DNA of 19,101 bases from Verrucomicrobia bacterium UBA6354 (GCA_002440145.1 DJRS01000006.1:1-19101), one strand, 5' to 3'. Positions 1-7,403 are shown, numbered from the stretch's first letter. A program made the numbers and translations. Notes: generated from the letters alone by a model not told the origin.

Positions 1-303
1 GCGGTTTCGGACGGAAATCCAAACACGGCGCAACCTGAGCCTGTCGCAGACGCGACGCAGTGCGGACAGGCAGGCGCACGGTTCGGGAAATCCCGCTTGA
101 CGTACATCTTGCTCGGGTGGTTTTTCGGGCTTCTCGGTGTCCACGATTTTTATGCGGGCTACACGGGACGCGGTGTAGCCCAGTTGCTGCTGACGATTTT
201 GCTGGGATGGCTCGTCGTTCCGTTGGTTATCGTGTGGATTTGGGTTCTTGTCGAGATTTGCGTTGTGCGCAAGGATGCGGCGGGAAGACCGTTTGACAGG
301 TGA
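1..303 (+). CDS. TM2-domain membrane protein, 5' partial
   Basis: Small inner-membrane protein with a TM2 domain; the molecular role of these domains in bacteria is not established. Reading the frame upstream of the first in-window start (TTG at 97) finds no stop back to base 1, and the TM2 domain's own basic lead-in (GKSRLTYILLGWFFG) lies partly before that TTG. The gene therefore almost certainly begins outside the window. Visible residues are a polar, Gln/Pro/Ala-rich linker (about residues 1-30), then one hydrophobic segment, the typical GVHDFYAGYTGRGVAQLLL turn, and a second hydrophobic segment rich in Val/Ile/Trp, ending in a short basic tail. The stop overlaps the next start (TGATG), so it is probably translated together with the DUF4126-like gene. 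Family assignment is good; function is unknown. Confidence 0.8.
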   Translation, partial: AVSDGNPNTAQPEPVADATQCGQAGARFGKSRLTYILLGWFFGLLGVHDFYAGYTGRGVAQLLLTILLGWLVVPLVIVWIWVLVEICVVRKDAAGRPFDR

Positions 304-926
304 TGGATGCAGATGCGTGCAAATTGCTTGCGGGACTGTGCGCGGGGACCGGCTTGTCCGCCGCGTGCGGTTTCCGCGTCTTTGTGCCTTTGCTGGCGAT
401 TTCCGTGGCCGTGCGTTTTTTTGGCGTCTCCGTCGGTCCGGATTTTGCGTGGATTGGCTCGTGGATGGCGCTTCTTGTTTTTGCGACAGCCACGCTGGTC
501 GAGACGTTCGCCTATTGTATTCCCTGGGTCGACAATGCTTTGGATGCGGTAAGCACGCCGTTGGCATTGGCGGCAGGCGCACTTGCAATGATCGGGATGT
601 TGCCTGATTTGCATCCGGCCGTGAAGTGGACGGTCGGCTTGCTCCTGGGAACGGGCGCGGCCGGCGTGACGCAACTGTCCACGGTCGCCCTTCGCGCGAC
701 AAGCAGCGCCGCGACCGGCGGGGCGGGAAACTGTGTCGTGTCTACGGCGGAGAGCACAAGTTCCCTGCTGTTGTCCATCCTGTCTTTCGTGCTGCCCGTT
801 GTCGCCCTTGCTGTCGGTCTCTGGCTGGCGGTCGGTCTTGTGCTCATAGGCAAGAAGATCCGCATGGGCAGGAAAATCCGCAGCAAGACGGGGATGCCGC
901 GATGTCTGTCGTTTTTGTCATCCTGA
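303..926 (+). CDS. DUF4126-like integral membrane protein
   Basis: Predicted 207-residue polytopic membrane protein resembling the DUF4126 family (unknown function). The N-terminus CKLLAGLCAGTGLSAACGFRVFVPLL is typical: a Gly/Ala-rich first helix followed by a conserved Gly-Phe-Arg turn. Further hydrophobic segments lie near residues 50-75, 85-100, 108-125 and 155-185, and a PWVDNALDAVSTP loop is also typical. The tail (GKKIRMGRKIRSK) is strongly basic and probably cytoplasmic. ATG 303 is chosen over the adjacent GTG 300 because it overlaps the preceding stop as TGATG. The 3' end overlaps the next gene by 25 bases. No catalytic motif is visible. Confidence 0.75.
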   Translation: MDADACKLLAGLCAGTGLSAACGFRVFVPLLAISVAVRFFGVSVGPDFAWIGSWMALLVFATATLVETFAYCIPWVDNALDAVSTPLALAAGALAMIGMLPDLHPAVKWTVGLLLGTGAAGVTQLSTVALRATSSAATGGAGNCVVSTAESTSSLLLSILSFVLPVVALAVGLWLAVGLVLIGKKIRMGRKIRSKTGMPRCLSFLSS

Positions 927-1384
927 GCGGGCTTCTGCTTCTTGTCGGCTGTTGCGCCTGCATCGTGCCGGTTTTGCCGGGTCCGCTTGTCGCCTTTTGC
1001 GGACTTCTCCTGATGAATCTGACGCCTTATGCGCCTTCTGCGTGTGCATTGGTGGCGTTCGGTCTGTTGACGGCGCTTGCGAGCGTTCTGGACAATGTCG
1101 TGCCGGCGTTGGGGGCCAAGCGGTGCAAATGCTCGAAATGGGGCGTATGGGGCTGCGTCCTCGGGACGTTTATCGGGGTGTTCTTCTTTCCGGCAGGTCT
1201 GTTGCTGGGGCCGTTCCTGGGCGCGTTTCTCTTGGAGTTGGCGCACAGCCGCAATGCCGGGCAGGCGTTGAAAGGCGGACTGGGCGCGTTTTTGGGGTTC
1301 TTGACGGGTGTAGCGCTCAAACTCCTGGCGTGTCTGGGCATGGCGGCATGGTATGTCAGGCTGCTCGCATCCGGCTCCGCGTGA
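902..1384 (+). CDS. DUF456-like small membrane protein
   Basis: Predicted 160-residue membrane protein of the DUF456 type, function unknown. The sequence is very hydrophobic: an N-terminal helix (VVFVILSGLLLLVGCCACIV) followed by a PVLPGPLVAFCGLLL segment typical of the family, a mid-protein helix pair, and Gly-rich helices such as GTFIGVFFFPAGLLLGPFLGAFLLEL. Two Gly-rich segments (around the FLGAFLLE and AFLGFLTG stretches) look like the internal duplication seen in this family. The ATG at 902 is the first in frame after the upstream coding region and sits inside the end of the DUF4126-like gene, so the two are probably co-translated. The three membrane genes at 1-1384 form one unit; its promoter lies outside the window. 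Confidence 0.75.
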   Translation: MSVVFVILSGLLLLVGCCACIVPVLPGPLVAFCGLLLMNLTPYAPSACALVAFGLLTALASVLDNVVPALGAKRCKCSKWGVWGCVLGTFIGVFFFPAGLLLGPFLGAFLLELAHSRNAGQALKGGLGAFLGFLTGVALKLLACLGMAAWYVRLLASGSA

Positions 1385-1407
1385 ACGCCAGGGCGGGAAA
1401 ATACTCC

Positions 1408-1436
1408 TTTCATTTCGGGATGGGGTGTGGTATAAT
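1408..1436 (+). promoter_or_regulatory. Promoter of the MurC-like ligase gene (extended -10)
   Basis: A perfect TATAAT at 1431-1436 is preceded by TGG at 1428-1430, giving a full extended -10. The -35 region 17 bases upstream (TTTCAT, 1408-1413) is weak, as is usual for extended -10 promoters. The start site should be near 1443, leaving a leader of about 50 bases with a GGGGG-type ribosome site at about 1480-1485. The site lies 47 bases after the DUF456-like stop, so it separates the ligase from the membrane operon. Confidence 0.75.
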
Positions 1437-1493
1437 TTGAGCCGGAATGAACAGGAACGAAACGAGAAGGCTCCATTCAAGGGGGTGCAGGCC

Positions 1494-2684
1494 ATGGCGA
1501 CGCGGCATTTGATCGGCATCGGCGGCGTGGGGATGAGCGCGCTGGCGACGGCGCTCGTGCGTCTCGGGGATACCGTCACGGGCGCGGACCGGAATCTGGA
1601 TACGGCGAACATCCGCTTTCTGCAGTCCCTGGGGATACGGTGCTATCCGGACGACGGCTCGGGGGTGGACGCGGCGACGGACGAGGTAATCGTCTCGACG
1701 GCGATCGAGTCCGCGAATCCCGGCCTGCGGCGTGCGCACGAGCTGGGGATCCCCGTCACGCACCGGGCCGCGGCGCTTTCCCGTGCGCTATCCGGGCACA
1801 AACTCATCGCGGTCGCCGGCACGTGCGGCAAGTCGACGGTGACGGCGATGCTCGGGCATGTCCTGGCCGAATGCGGGCTGGATCCGTTTTGCGTGAACGG
1901 GGCGAACGTCCCCGGCTGGGAAGGGGCGGTGCGCGCCGGCAAGGGCGCTTTCGCGGTCGTCGAGGTGGACGAGAGCGACAAGTCGCTCGTCGCGTTCCAT
2001 CCCTATGCGGCGATCATAACCAACGCCTCGGCGGACCACTACTCCAAGGAGGAGATGGACGCCGTTTTCGACGCATTTGTCGCCGGCGTGCCCGGTCCGG
2101 TGGTGGACGGACGCCGGGACTGCGGCGAGATGCCGGTTTCGGTCCCCGGGCGGCACAACCAGGCGAATGCGTATCTGGCCTGGCGCCTGGCGACGGCCCT
2201 CGGGTGCGACGCGGAACAGGCGCGGCGGGCGCTCCTGATGTTCGGGGGCGTGGAACGGCGCTTGCAGGCGTACGGGCCGCGCGTCTACGACGATTACGCC
2301 CACAATCCCGAGAAACTGCACGCGATGTGGACGACATTGGCGGAGAAGTTTCCGGACGGAATCTGCGTCGTGTGGCGTCCGCACGGCTACGCGCCCCTGC
2401 GCAAGATGAAGGCGGCGCTCGCGGCGCTGTTCAACGACGTGGTGCGTCCGCAGGACAAACTGCTGTTGCTGCCGGTCTACGACGCGGGGGGGACGGCGGA
2501 CCGCACCCTGAATTCGGACGCGCTCGCGCGGGAATTGAGGCCGGGTGTCTGCGAGGAGGTTGCCGATCTGGACGCGGCGGAGGCGTGGTGCGCGGCACAT
2601 GCGCACGATTTCGCCGCGTTCGTCACCTGTGGAGCCCGCGATCCCGGACTGCCAGGCCTCGCCGCGCGCCTGTCGACGCTCTAA
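1494..2684 (+). CDS. Divergent, shortened MurC-family Mur ligase
   Basis: ATP-dependent Mur-type ligase of 396 residues, closest in pattern to UDP-N-acetylmuramate:L-alanine ligase (MurC), which normally has roughly 450-490. Visible: N-terminal HLIGIGGVGMSALA (5-18); P-loop GTCGKST (109-115), where MurC normally has GTHGKTT; EVDESD (157-162); TNASADH (176-182); VPGRHN (217-222); VERRL (253-257); YDDYAHNP (265-272), where MurC has DYGHHP; WRPHGYAPLRKM where MurC has a QPHRYSRT-like motif. Only about 35 residues separate the DH motif from PGRHN, against roughly 100 in MurC, so much of the central domain is missing. ATG 1494 is chosen because a promoter and leader lie just upstream. The neighbours are not dcw-cluster genes. 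It may be the organism's MurC or a paralogue with another substrate; the substrate is uncertain. Confidence 0.7.
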   Translation: MATRHLIGIGGVGMSALATALVRLGDTVTGADRNLDTANIRFLQSLGIRCYPDDGSGVDAATDEVIVSTAIESANPGLRRAHELGIPVTHRAAALSRALSGHKLIAVAGTCGKSTVTAMLGHVLAECGLDPFCVNGANVPGWEGAVRAGKGAFAVVEVDESDKSLVAFHPYAAIITNASADHYSKEEMDAVFDAFVAGVPGPVVDGRRDCGEMPVSVPGRHNQANAYLAWRLATALGCDAEQARRALLMFGGVERRLQAYGPRVYDDYAHNPEKLHAMWTTLAEKFPDGICVVWRPHGYAPLRKMKAALAALFNDVVRPQDKLLLLPVYDAGGTADRTLNSDALARELRPGVCEEVADLDAAEAWCAAHAHDFAAFVTCGARDPGLPGLAARLSTL

Positions 2685-2948
2685 GGTCCAACGGAATCAA
2701 GCGCAAAACATGCAAATTATGAAGCGTTCGCAAAGAAAACTCGCGACCGCTTCGGGGCGGCGCAAGGCAAATCCGAACACGCGGCTTGCTCCGTGCGGGG
2801 TGCGCCTTTCCTTTTTGGTCTCGCCGGAATGCCTACCCCGTCTCGGCGCAACGTCAGCAGATAGAGACGATTCCCGAGTGCGGCGGAGCGGCTTCCGTAT
2901 CCGCCGTATTGGTGAAAACCGCGACAGGCAAACCGGGCAAATTCGCAC
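2685..2948. other. Gap with no convincing gene; one hairpin
   Basis: No open frame here has a ribosome site or recognisable domain. Three plus-strand frames remain partly open: the Mur frame continues past its TAA to about 2860, another runs from ATG 2710 to 2958, and a third, lacking an ATG, ends at 2975-2977 inside the tRNA promoter. The third frame's last 35 residues (including AVLVKTATGKPGKFALVREG) look protein-like, so the region may be a decayed gene. A hairpin at 2881-2906 pairs 2881-2887 with 2900-2906 and 2889-2891 with 2895-2897; no T-run follows, so it is a poor intrinsic terminator. Confidence 0.5.
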
Positions 2949-2978
2949 TTGTGCGTGAAGGGCAATATATGCTATAAT
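2949..2978 (+). promoter_or_regulatory. Promoter of tRNA-Thr (and probably ridA)
   Basis: TATAAT at 2973-2978 is preceded by TGC at 2970-2972 (extended -10). A TTGTGC -35 candidate lies at 2949-2954, with an 18-base spacer. Transcription should start near 2985, about nine bases before the mature tRNA 5' end. Confidence 0.8.
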
Positions 2979-2993
2979 ATCTGGCATGACAAA

Positions 2994-3068
2994 GCCAGGG
3001 TAGCACAATGGCAGTGCATCTCATTTGTAATGAGAGGGTTGCGGGTTCGACTCCTGTTCCTGGCTCCA
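2994..3068 (+). tRNA. tRNA-Thr (anticodon UGU), CCA encoded
   Basis: The cloverleaf folds by eye. Acceptor GCCAGGG (2994-3000) pairs with TCCTGGC (3058-3064, one G-U pair). D-stem GCAC pairs with GTGC around a GG-containing loop. Anticodon stem TCTCA pairs with TGAGA around TTTGTAA, placing TGT at positions 34-36. The T-arm GCGGG-TTCGACT-CCTGT contains the invariant TTC. The discriminator T is followed by an encoded CCA (3066-3068). It reads ACA (and possibly other ACN) codons. A T-rich stretch follows directly, then the ridA ribosome site only about ten bases further on. Confidence 0.95.
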
Positions 3069-3092
3069 TTTCTTTTCCGGAGGGATTGAGTT

Positions 3093-3470
3093 ATGATAGA
3101 GACGATTTCTACTGCGTCCGCTCCTGCGGCGTTGGGACCGTACAGCCAGGCTCTCAAGGCCGGCGGTTTCGTGTGGTGCTCGGGTCAGATTCCGATCGAT
3201 CCGGTGACGAACACCATCGTCGCGACCACGATCGAGGATCAGACGCGGCAGGCGATCGGCAATCTCCGGGCGGTTCTGGAAGCGGCGGGGACGGATCTTT
3301 CGCATGTGGTGAAAACGACCGTCTTCATCAAGGACATGAACGATTTCGCCGCGCTCAACAAGGTCTACGCCGAACTGTTCGGCGAGACGAAGCCGGCGCG
3401 TTCGTGCGTCGAAGTGGCGCGCCTGCCGAAGGACGTCAAAGTCGAGATCGAGTGCGTGGCCGCGCTCTAG
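3093..3470 (+). CDS. ridA: RidA-family enamine/imine deaminase
   Basis: Cytosolic Rid-family protein of 125 residues, the usual length. Rid proteins hydrolyse reactive 2-aminoacrylate and 2-aminocrotonate (enamines/imines released by PLP enzymes such as serine/threonine dehydratase) to ketoacids and ammonia. The sequence shows the family hallmarks GPYSQA (16-21), the SGQIP segment near 31-35, the VFIKDM strand, and the C-terminal signature PARSCVEVARLPKDVKVEIE containing the Arg that binds the substrate carboxylate. The ribosome site GGAGGG (3079-3084) lies eight bases before ATG 3093. Only 24 bases separate it from the tRNA-Thr 3' end, so it is most likely transcribed from the tRNA promoter. 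dnaX follows after 18 bases. Confidence 0.93.
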   Translation: MIETISTASAPAALGPYSQALKAGGFVWCSGQIPIDPVTNTIVATTIEDQTRQAIGNLRAVLEAAGTDLSHVVKTTVFIKDMNDFAALNKVYAELFGETKPARSCVEVARLPKDVKVEIECVAAL

Positions 3471-3488
3471 GCCGGCGTTGGAGAGAAG

Positions 3489-5000
3489 ATGCCCGTGGAC
3501 AAGCCGCAGCATATCGCCCTGCCGCTGAAGTACCGTCCGATGACGTTCGAGGACGTCGTCGGGCAGGCGCACGTCGTGCGCACCCTGCGGCACGCCATCG
3601 CGGCGAATCGCGTCGCCAACGCCTATCTCTTCATCGGTTCGCGCGGCATCGGCAAGACGACGCTTTCGCGCATCTTCGCCAAGGCGCTCAACTGTTCCGC
3701 GCCGGTCGGCACGGAGCCGTGCGGCAAGTGCGAGAACTGCGTCGAGATAGCCGAGGGGCGTTCGCTGGACGTGACGGAGCTGGACGCGGCCTCCCACAAC
3801 AAGGTTGAAGACGTCAAGCCGATCATCGACGCGGTGCAGTTCAAGCCTGTCGCCTCGCACTACAAGATTTTCATCGTCGACGAATGCCACATGCTGTCGA
3901 ACGCGGCGTGGAACGCGCTTCTGAAGACCTTGGAGGAACCGCCGCCGTACGTGCGGTTCATCTTCGCGACGACGGAAGGGGACAAGGTCCTGCCCACCAT
4001 CGTTTCGCGCTGCCAACGGTTCGACCTGCGGCGCATCCAGACGCGGGACATCGCCGCGCGCCTGCGGTACGTCTGCGAAAAAGAAGGCATCCAGGCGGAG
4101 GACGACGCGCTGCTCGCGATCGCCCGCGGCGCGGACGGCGGTATGCGCGACGCGCTTTCGTCGCTGGACCAGCTGATCGCCTTCACGGACGGACATGTGA
4201 CGGAGAAGGACGCGCTCGGCGTGTTCGGGCTTGTCGGGCGGGCGGAGCTGGAGGCTCTCGCGGGTGCCATCCTGTCGGGCGACACGGCGCGCATATTGGC
4301 GTCCGTCGAGTCGTTCGATTCGGCGGGGAAGAACCTGCGGCGGTTGGCGGGCGAACTCCTGAAACACTTCCGCAATCTCGTCGTTTTGCAGGCGCTCGGC
4401 CCCGAAACGAAGTCCCTCGAGGCGACGCCCGAGCAGATCGCCGTCCTGAAGCGGCAGGCGGAAGGCGTGGATCCCGGGCGGGTCTTCCGGATTTGTGACC
4501 AGCTCGCGGAGATGGAGGACAAACTGCGCTATGCGCTGAGCGTGCGCACGCTGATAGAGATGTCGCTCATCCGCGCCGGGCGCATCGCCACGACGGCGAC
4601 GGTGGAGGAATTGATGCGCGCGGTGCGCGCGCTGAAAGGCGCGGGTGCGCCCGTCCCGGCGACCACGGCATCCCTCGGGCAACCGGCGCCTGAGCCGGAA
4701 CCGGCCCCCACGGCGCCTCCGGCGCGCAAATACGCCGCGCACCGTCTGCCCGACGCGGCGGAACTCGCGTCCCCGGCGCCTGCGCCGAAACCCGCGCCCG
4801 CCGCGGCGCCCCAAGCGCCTGCAGCGAAGCCGGTCTCCGCGCCCGTCCCCGCCGCGCCCCCGGTTCCGCCCGCCGCGCATGCCCCGTCGGTCGCGCCGGC
4901 GCGCCGCCAGGAGATCCTTGACGACCCCAAGCTCAACGCCCTGCTGACGGACCTCGGCGGAGCGGAGATAACGGACATCAGAGAGAAAGGAACACGGTAG
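3489..5000 (+). CDS. dnaX: DNA polymerase III subunit gamma/tau (clamp loader ATPase)
   Basis: AAA+ motor subunit of the replicative clamp loader, which opens and loads the beta clamp on primed DNA; 503 residues. Visible: start of the ATPase domain KYRPMTFEDVVGQ (14-26); Walker A GSRGIGKT (50-57); four zinc cysteines C69, C78, C81 and C84; Walker B DECH (131-134); LEEPP (148-152); sensor/arginine-finger SRC (173-175); then lid and oligomerisation domains to about residue 380. A Pro/Ala-rich linker (about 395-475) resembles the tau linker. The protein ends in a short conserved-looking tail (ILDDPKLNALLTDLGG), not the large domains of E. coli tau. I saw no A-rich slippery heptamer in the right frame for programmed gamma/tau frameshifting, though this was not exhaustive. 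The ribosome site GGAGAG is very close to ATG 3489. Confidence 0.95.
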   Translation: MPVDKPQHIALPLKYRPMTFEDVVGQAHVVRTLRHAIAANRVANAYLFIGSRGIGKTTLSRIFAKALNCSAPVGTEPCGKCENCVEIAEGRSLDVTELDAASHNKVEDVKPIIDAVQFKPVASHYKIFIVDECHMLSNAAWNALLKTLEEPPPYVRFIFATTEGDKVLPTIVSRCQRFDLRRIQTRDIAARLRYVCEKEGIQAEDDALLAIARGADGGMRDALSSLDQLIAFTDGHVTEKDALGVFGLVGRAELEALAGAILSGDTARILASVESFDSAGKNLRRLAGELLKHFRNLVVLQALGPETKSLEATPEQIAVLKRQAEGVDPGRVFRICDQLAEMEDKLRYALSVRTLIEMSLIRAGRIATTATVEELMRAVRALKGAGAPVPATTASLGQPAPEPEPAPTAPPARKYAAHRLPDAAELASPAPAPKPAPAAAPQAPAAKPVSAPVPAAPPVPPAAHAPSVAPARRQEILDDPKLNALLTDLGGAEITDIREKGTR

Positions 5001-5003
5001 GCT

Positions 5004-5447
5004 ATGTTGAGTTGTGGATGGCTGTGGCTTTATATCGGCGCGTTCCTGATGCTGGCGGAACTTCTGGCGTCGGGGTTCATCGTGTTCTTTTTCGGCCTCG
5101 CGGCGGCTTCGGTCGGCGTATTGCGGCTTGTCCTTGGCGAGGCGTTCTCGCCCACCTGGCAGCTCGTCGCGGTTTCTTTCTTCTCCATCCTGTATCTCGC
5201 CGTCCTGCGCCGGTGGCTCACGAAGGTGTTCGTGGGCGGGACGACGCGCACGAAAGTGGACTTCGACCACGACTTTCTGGGGCGCGTCGGCTGCGTGAAA
5301 GAGGCCATCAATCCGCCTTTGGAAGGACGCGTCGAGCTGGGGGACGCGTGCTGGACCGCCTGTGCGGACCGGCCCGTCGCCGCGGGCGCGAACGTGCGGA
5401 TCGTCGGACAGAACAATTTAACGCTCAAAGTGGAGGAAATCAAATGA
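5004..5447 (+). CDS. NfeD-like membrane protein (stomatin operon partner, short form)
   Basis: Short NfeD-type protein of 147 residues: two or three N-terminal hydrophobic helices (about 5-35 and 48-65) followed by a C-terminal soluble segment (about 75-147, including GRVGCVKEAINPPLEGRVELGD and GANVRIVGQNNLTLKVEEI) that fits the family's OB-fold domain. Proteins of this family form membrane complexes with SPFH/stomatin proteins encoded next door. That arrangement is seen here: its TGA overlaps the next ATG (ATGA at 5444-5447), and the ribosome site for the SPFH gene lies inside its last codons. The protease domain of long NfeD proteins is absent, as expected for the short class. Confidence 0.88.
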   Translation: MLSCGWLWLYIGAFLMLAELLASGFIVFFFGLAAASVGVLRLVLGEAFSPTWQLVAVSFFSILYLAVLRRWLTKVFVGGTTRTKVDFDHDFLGRVGCVKEAINPPLEGRVELGDACWTACADRPVAAGANVRIVGQNNLTLKVEEIK

Positions 5448-6376
5448 TATCTGCAGCAGTCGTCAACGGTGCGCTCATATTCTTCGGGATTGTCGCGCTG
5501 ATCGTCGTCATCGCCATCGTCAAGACGGCGATAATCGTTCCGCAAAAGACGGCTTTCATCGTCGAACGGCTGGGGAAGTACCGCTGCACGTTGGATGCGG
5601 GATTCCACATCCTCGTTCCGTTCATCGACCGCATCGCCTATCGCCACACGCTCAAGGAGCAGGCGATCGACGTGCCGCCGCAGGAGTGCATCACGAAGGA
5701 CAACATCGCCGTCTCGGTCGACGGCATCCTGTACATGCAGGTGATGGACCCCGCCAAGGCGAGCTATGGCATCGGCAACTATCTTTTCGCGACGACCCAG
5801 CTCGCCCAGACGACGATGCGTTCCGAGATGGGCAAGCTCGACTTGGACCGGTCGTTCGAGGAGCGCACCTCCATCAACGCGGCGATCGTCGCGGCGGTGG
5901 ACAAGGCGAGCGATCCGTGGGGAATCAAGGTGACGCGCTACGAAATCAAGAACATCACGCCGCCGCGGACGATCCGCGACGCGATGGAGAAGCAGATGCG
6001 CGCGGAGCGCGAGAAACGCGCGATGATCGCCGAGTCGGAAGGCGAACGGCAGGCCAAGATCAACCGGGCCGAGGGCGAGCGCCAGCAGGCGATCGCGCTT
6101 TCCGAAGGCGAGCGCGCGCGGCGCATCAACGAGGCCGAGGGGCGCGCGAAGGAGATCACGCTCGTTGCCGAGGCGCAGGCGGCGGGCATCGCCAAGGTGG
6201 CGGAGGCGATCAACATGAAGGGCGGCGCGGAGTCCGTCAACATGCAGCTCGCGCAGCAGTATCTGGTGCAGTTCGGCAATCTGGCCAAAACGAACAACAC
6301 GATGATCATTCCGTCCAACCTGGCGGACGTGACGGGGGTCTTGAAGGCGTGCGCCTCCGTGATCAAACAGGCTTAA
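5444..6376 (+). CDS. SPFH/band 7 (stomatin/paraslipin-like) membrane protein
   Basis: Membrane-anchored scaffold protein of 310 residues from the stomatin/QmcA-type SPFH family, thought to organise membrane microdomains and modulate membrane protein turnover. One N-terminal membrane segment (about 7-30) precedes the SPFH domain, which begins IVPQKTAFIVERLGKYRCTLDAGFHILVPF (the usual E-R-x-G-K-x-x-x-T-L-x-x-G-x-x-x-x-x-P-F pattern). Further hallmarks are MGKLDLDRSFEER and the ALTs-like KNITPPRTIRDAMEKQMRAEREKRA segment. A long Ala/Glu/Arg-rich coiled coil (about 185-250) follows, with repeated SEGER/AEGER units. The ribosome site GGAGG (5432-5436) is seven bases from ATG 5444. It is coupled to the NfeD-like gene and is very probably its partner. 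Confidence 0.93.
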   Translation: MISAAVVNGALIFFGIVALIVVIAIVKTAIIVPQKTAFIVERLGKYRCTLDAGFHILVPFIDRIAYRHTLKEQAIDVPPQECITKDNIAVSVDGILYMQVMDPAKASYGIGNYLFATTQLAQTTMRSEMGKLDLDRSFEERTSINAAIVAAVDKASDPWGIKVTRYEIKNITPPRTIRDAMEKQMRAEREKRAMIAESEGERQAKINRAEGERQQAIALSEGERARRINEAEGRAKEITLVAEAQAAGIAKVAEAINMKGGAESVNMQLAQQYLVQFGNLAKTNNTMIIPSNLADVTGVLKACASVIKQA

Positions 6377-6398
6377 GGCAATAGAGAGGCAATCAAAC

Positions 6399-7403
6399 AT
6401 GTTGACATGGATGGATAGTTTGCGTGGACGCTCGCTGATGCGCATGGCGTCCTTCACCGACGAGGAGATGCTCGATCTCGTCAATCTGGCGGCGCAGTTG
6501 AAGGCGCGGCGCAAGGGCGGGGTGCGCGGCGATTTGCTGCACCGCATGAATATCGCGCTCATTTTCGAGAAAAGTTCGACGCGCACGCGCAATTCGTCGG
6601 TCATCGCCGCCCGGGACGAGGGGGGCGACGCGGAATATCTGACGCGCCCGGACATCCACTTCGGCAAGAAGGAAAGCGTCAAGGACACGGCGCGTGTCCT
6701 GGGTCGCATCTACGACGGCATCCTTTTCCGCGGCTTTTCGCAGAAGGCCTGCGAGGATCTGGCGAAGTATTCGGGCGTGCCGGTCTGGAACGGCCTCACG
6801 GACGACTACCATCCGACGCAGATTTTCGCGGACCTGCTGACGATACAGGAAACCTTTGGATCCCTGAAGGATTGCACCGTCGCGTACGTGGGCGACGGAC
6901 GGAACAACGTCGCAAATTCGCTGATGATGGGGTGCGCCAAGGCAGGCATCCGCTACGTGTGCTGCGCGCCGAAGGAGCTGCGTCCGGACGAAGCGGTGCT
7001 CGCGGAGGCGGACGCCGTCGCGAAGCGCAATGGCGTGGACATCCGCGTGGCGGAGAATCCGCACGAAGGCGTGAAGGGCGCCAACGTCGTCTATACGGAC
7101 GTGTGGGTCTCGATGGGCGAAGAAGCCAAGACGGCCGAGCGCATCAAACTGCTGCGTCCCTACCAGATCAACATGGACCTTTTGAGGTCGACGGGGAATC
7201 TGGACGGGAAGCTCATGTTCCTGCACTGCCTGCCCGCCTTCCACGACAGCAATACGGAGGTCACGAAGAACACCGGCGCGCTGGAGGTGACGGACGAGGT
7301 CTTCGAATCCAAGTATTCGCGCGTCTTCGACGAGGCGGAGAACCGCATGCACACCATCAAGGCGCTTTTCGTTTCGTCGCTCTGCGACAGGTCGAAGATC
7401 TAA
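6399..7403 (+). CDS. argF: Ornithine carbamoyltransferase
   Basis: Cytosolic enzyme making citrulline from ornithine and carbamoyl phosphate in arginine synthesis; 334 residues, normal length. Visible: carbamoyl-phosphate motif SSTRTR (59-64), GKKESVKDTARVLGR, the HPTQ motif, the Rossmann-like VAYVGDGRNNVANSLM, DVWVSMGEE, and the ornithine-loop/catalytic HCLPAFHD. The WVSMGE motif favours ornithine over putrescine as acceptor. After STRTR the sequence reads NSSVIAARDEGG, where most OTCases have CAFEVAAxDxGA; this is a mild divergence next to the phosphate site. AGAGG lies about nine bases before ATG 6399. It is the only arginine biosynthesis gene in the window and may supply arginine for the decarboxylase downstream. 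Confidence 0.93.
   Translation: MLTWMDSLRGRSLMRMASFTDEEMLDLVNLAAQLKARRKGGVRGDLLHRMNIALIFEKSSTRTRNSSVIAARDEGGDAEYLTRPDIHFGKKESVKDTARVLGRIYDGILFRGFSQKACEDLAKYSGVPVWNGLTDDYHPTQIFADLLTIQETFGSLKDCTVAYVGDGRNNVANSLMMGCAKAGIRYVCCAPKELRPDEAVLAEADAVAKRNGVDIRVAENPHEGVKGANVVYTDVWVSMGEEAKTAERIKLLRPYQINMDLLRSTGNLDGKLMFLHCLPAFHDSNTEVTKNTGALEVTDEVFESKYSRVFDEAENRMHTIKALFVSSLCDRSKI

Noticed and set aside
1353..1493. 47-residue N-terminal extension of the Mur ligase
   Set aside because: The extension overlaps the DUF456-like gene end and an excellent extended -10 promoter at 1428-1436; the protein pattern starts at ATG 1494 with a ribosome site.
2854..3157. Minus-strand frames containing GTGVEPATLSLQ and SRTRNPLITNEMHCHC
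   Set aside because: These are the well-known false translations of the reverse strand of a tRNA gene; the tRNA-Thr at 2994-3068 explains them.
4660..4905. Proline/alanine-rich repetitive DNA in dnaX as a tandem repeat
   Set aside because: It is a compositionally biased linker within one frame with no fixed repeat unit, as usual for tau linkers.
3489..5000. Programmed -1 frameshift in dnaX (gamma/tau)
   Set aside because: The A-rich stretch GAAAAAG near 4077 is in the wrong frame for a slippery heptamer and lies inside the conserved domains; no other candidate was seen.
3021..5270. 749-residue minus-strand open frame across ridA and dnaX
   Set aside because: Arg/His/Asp-rich shadow of the GC-rich dnaX codons; the plus strand carries a complete DnaX with all motifs.
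5030..6709. 559-residue minus-strand open frame
   Set aside because: Antisense shadow of the NfeD-like, SPFH and argF genes; no ribosome site or family pattern.
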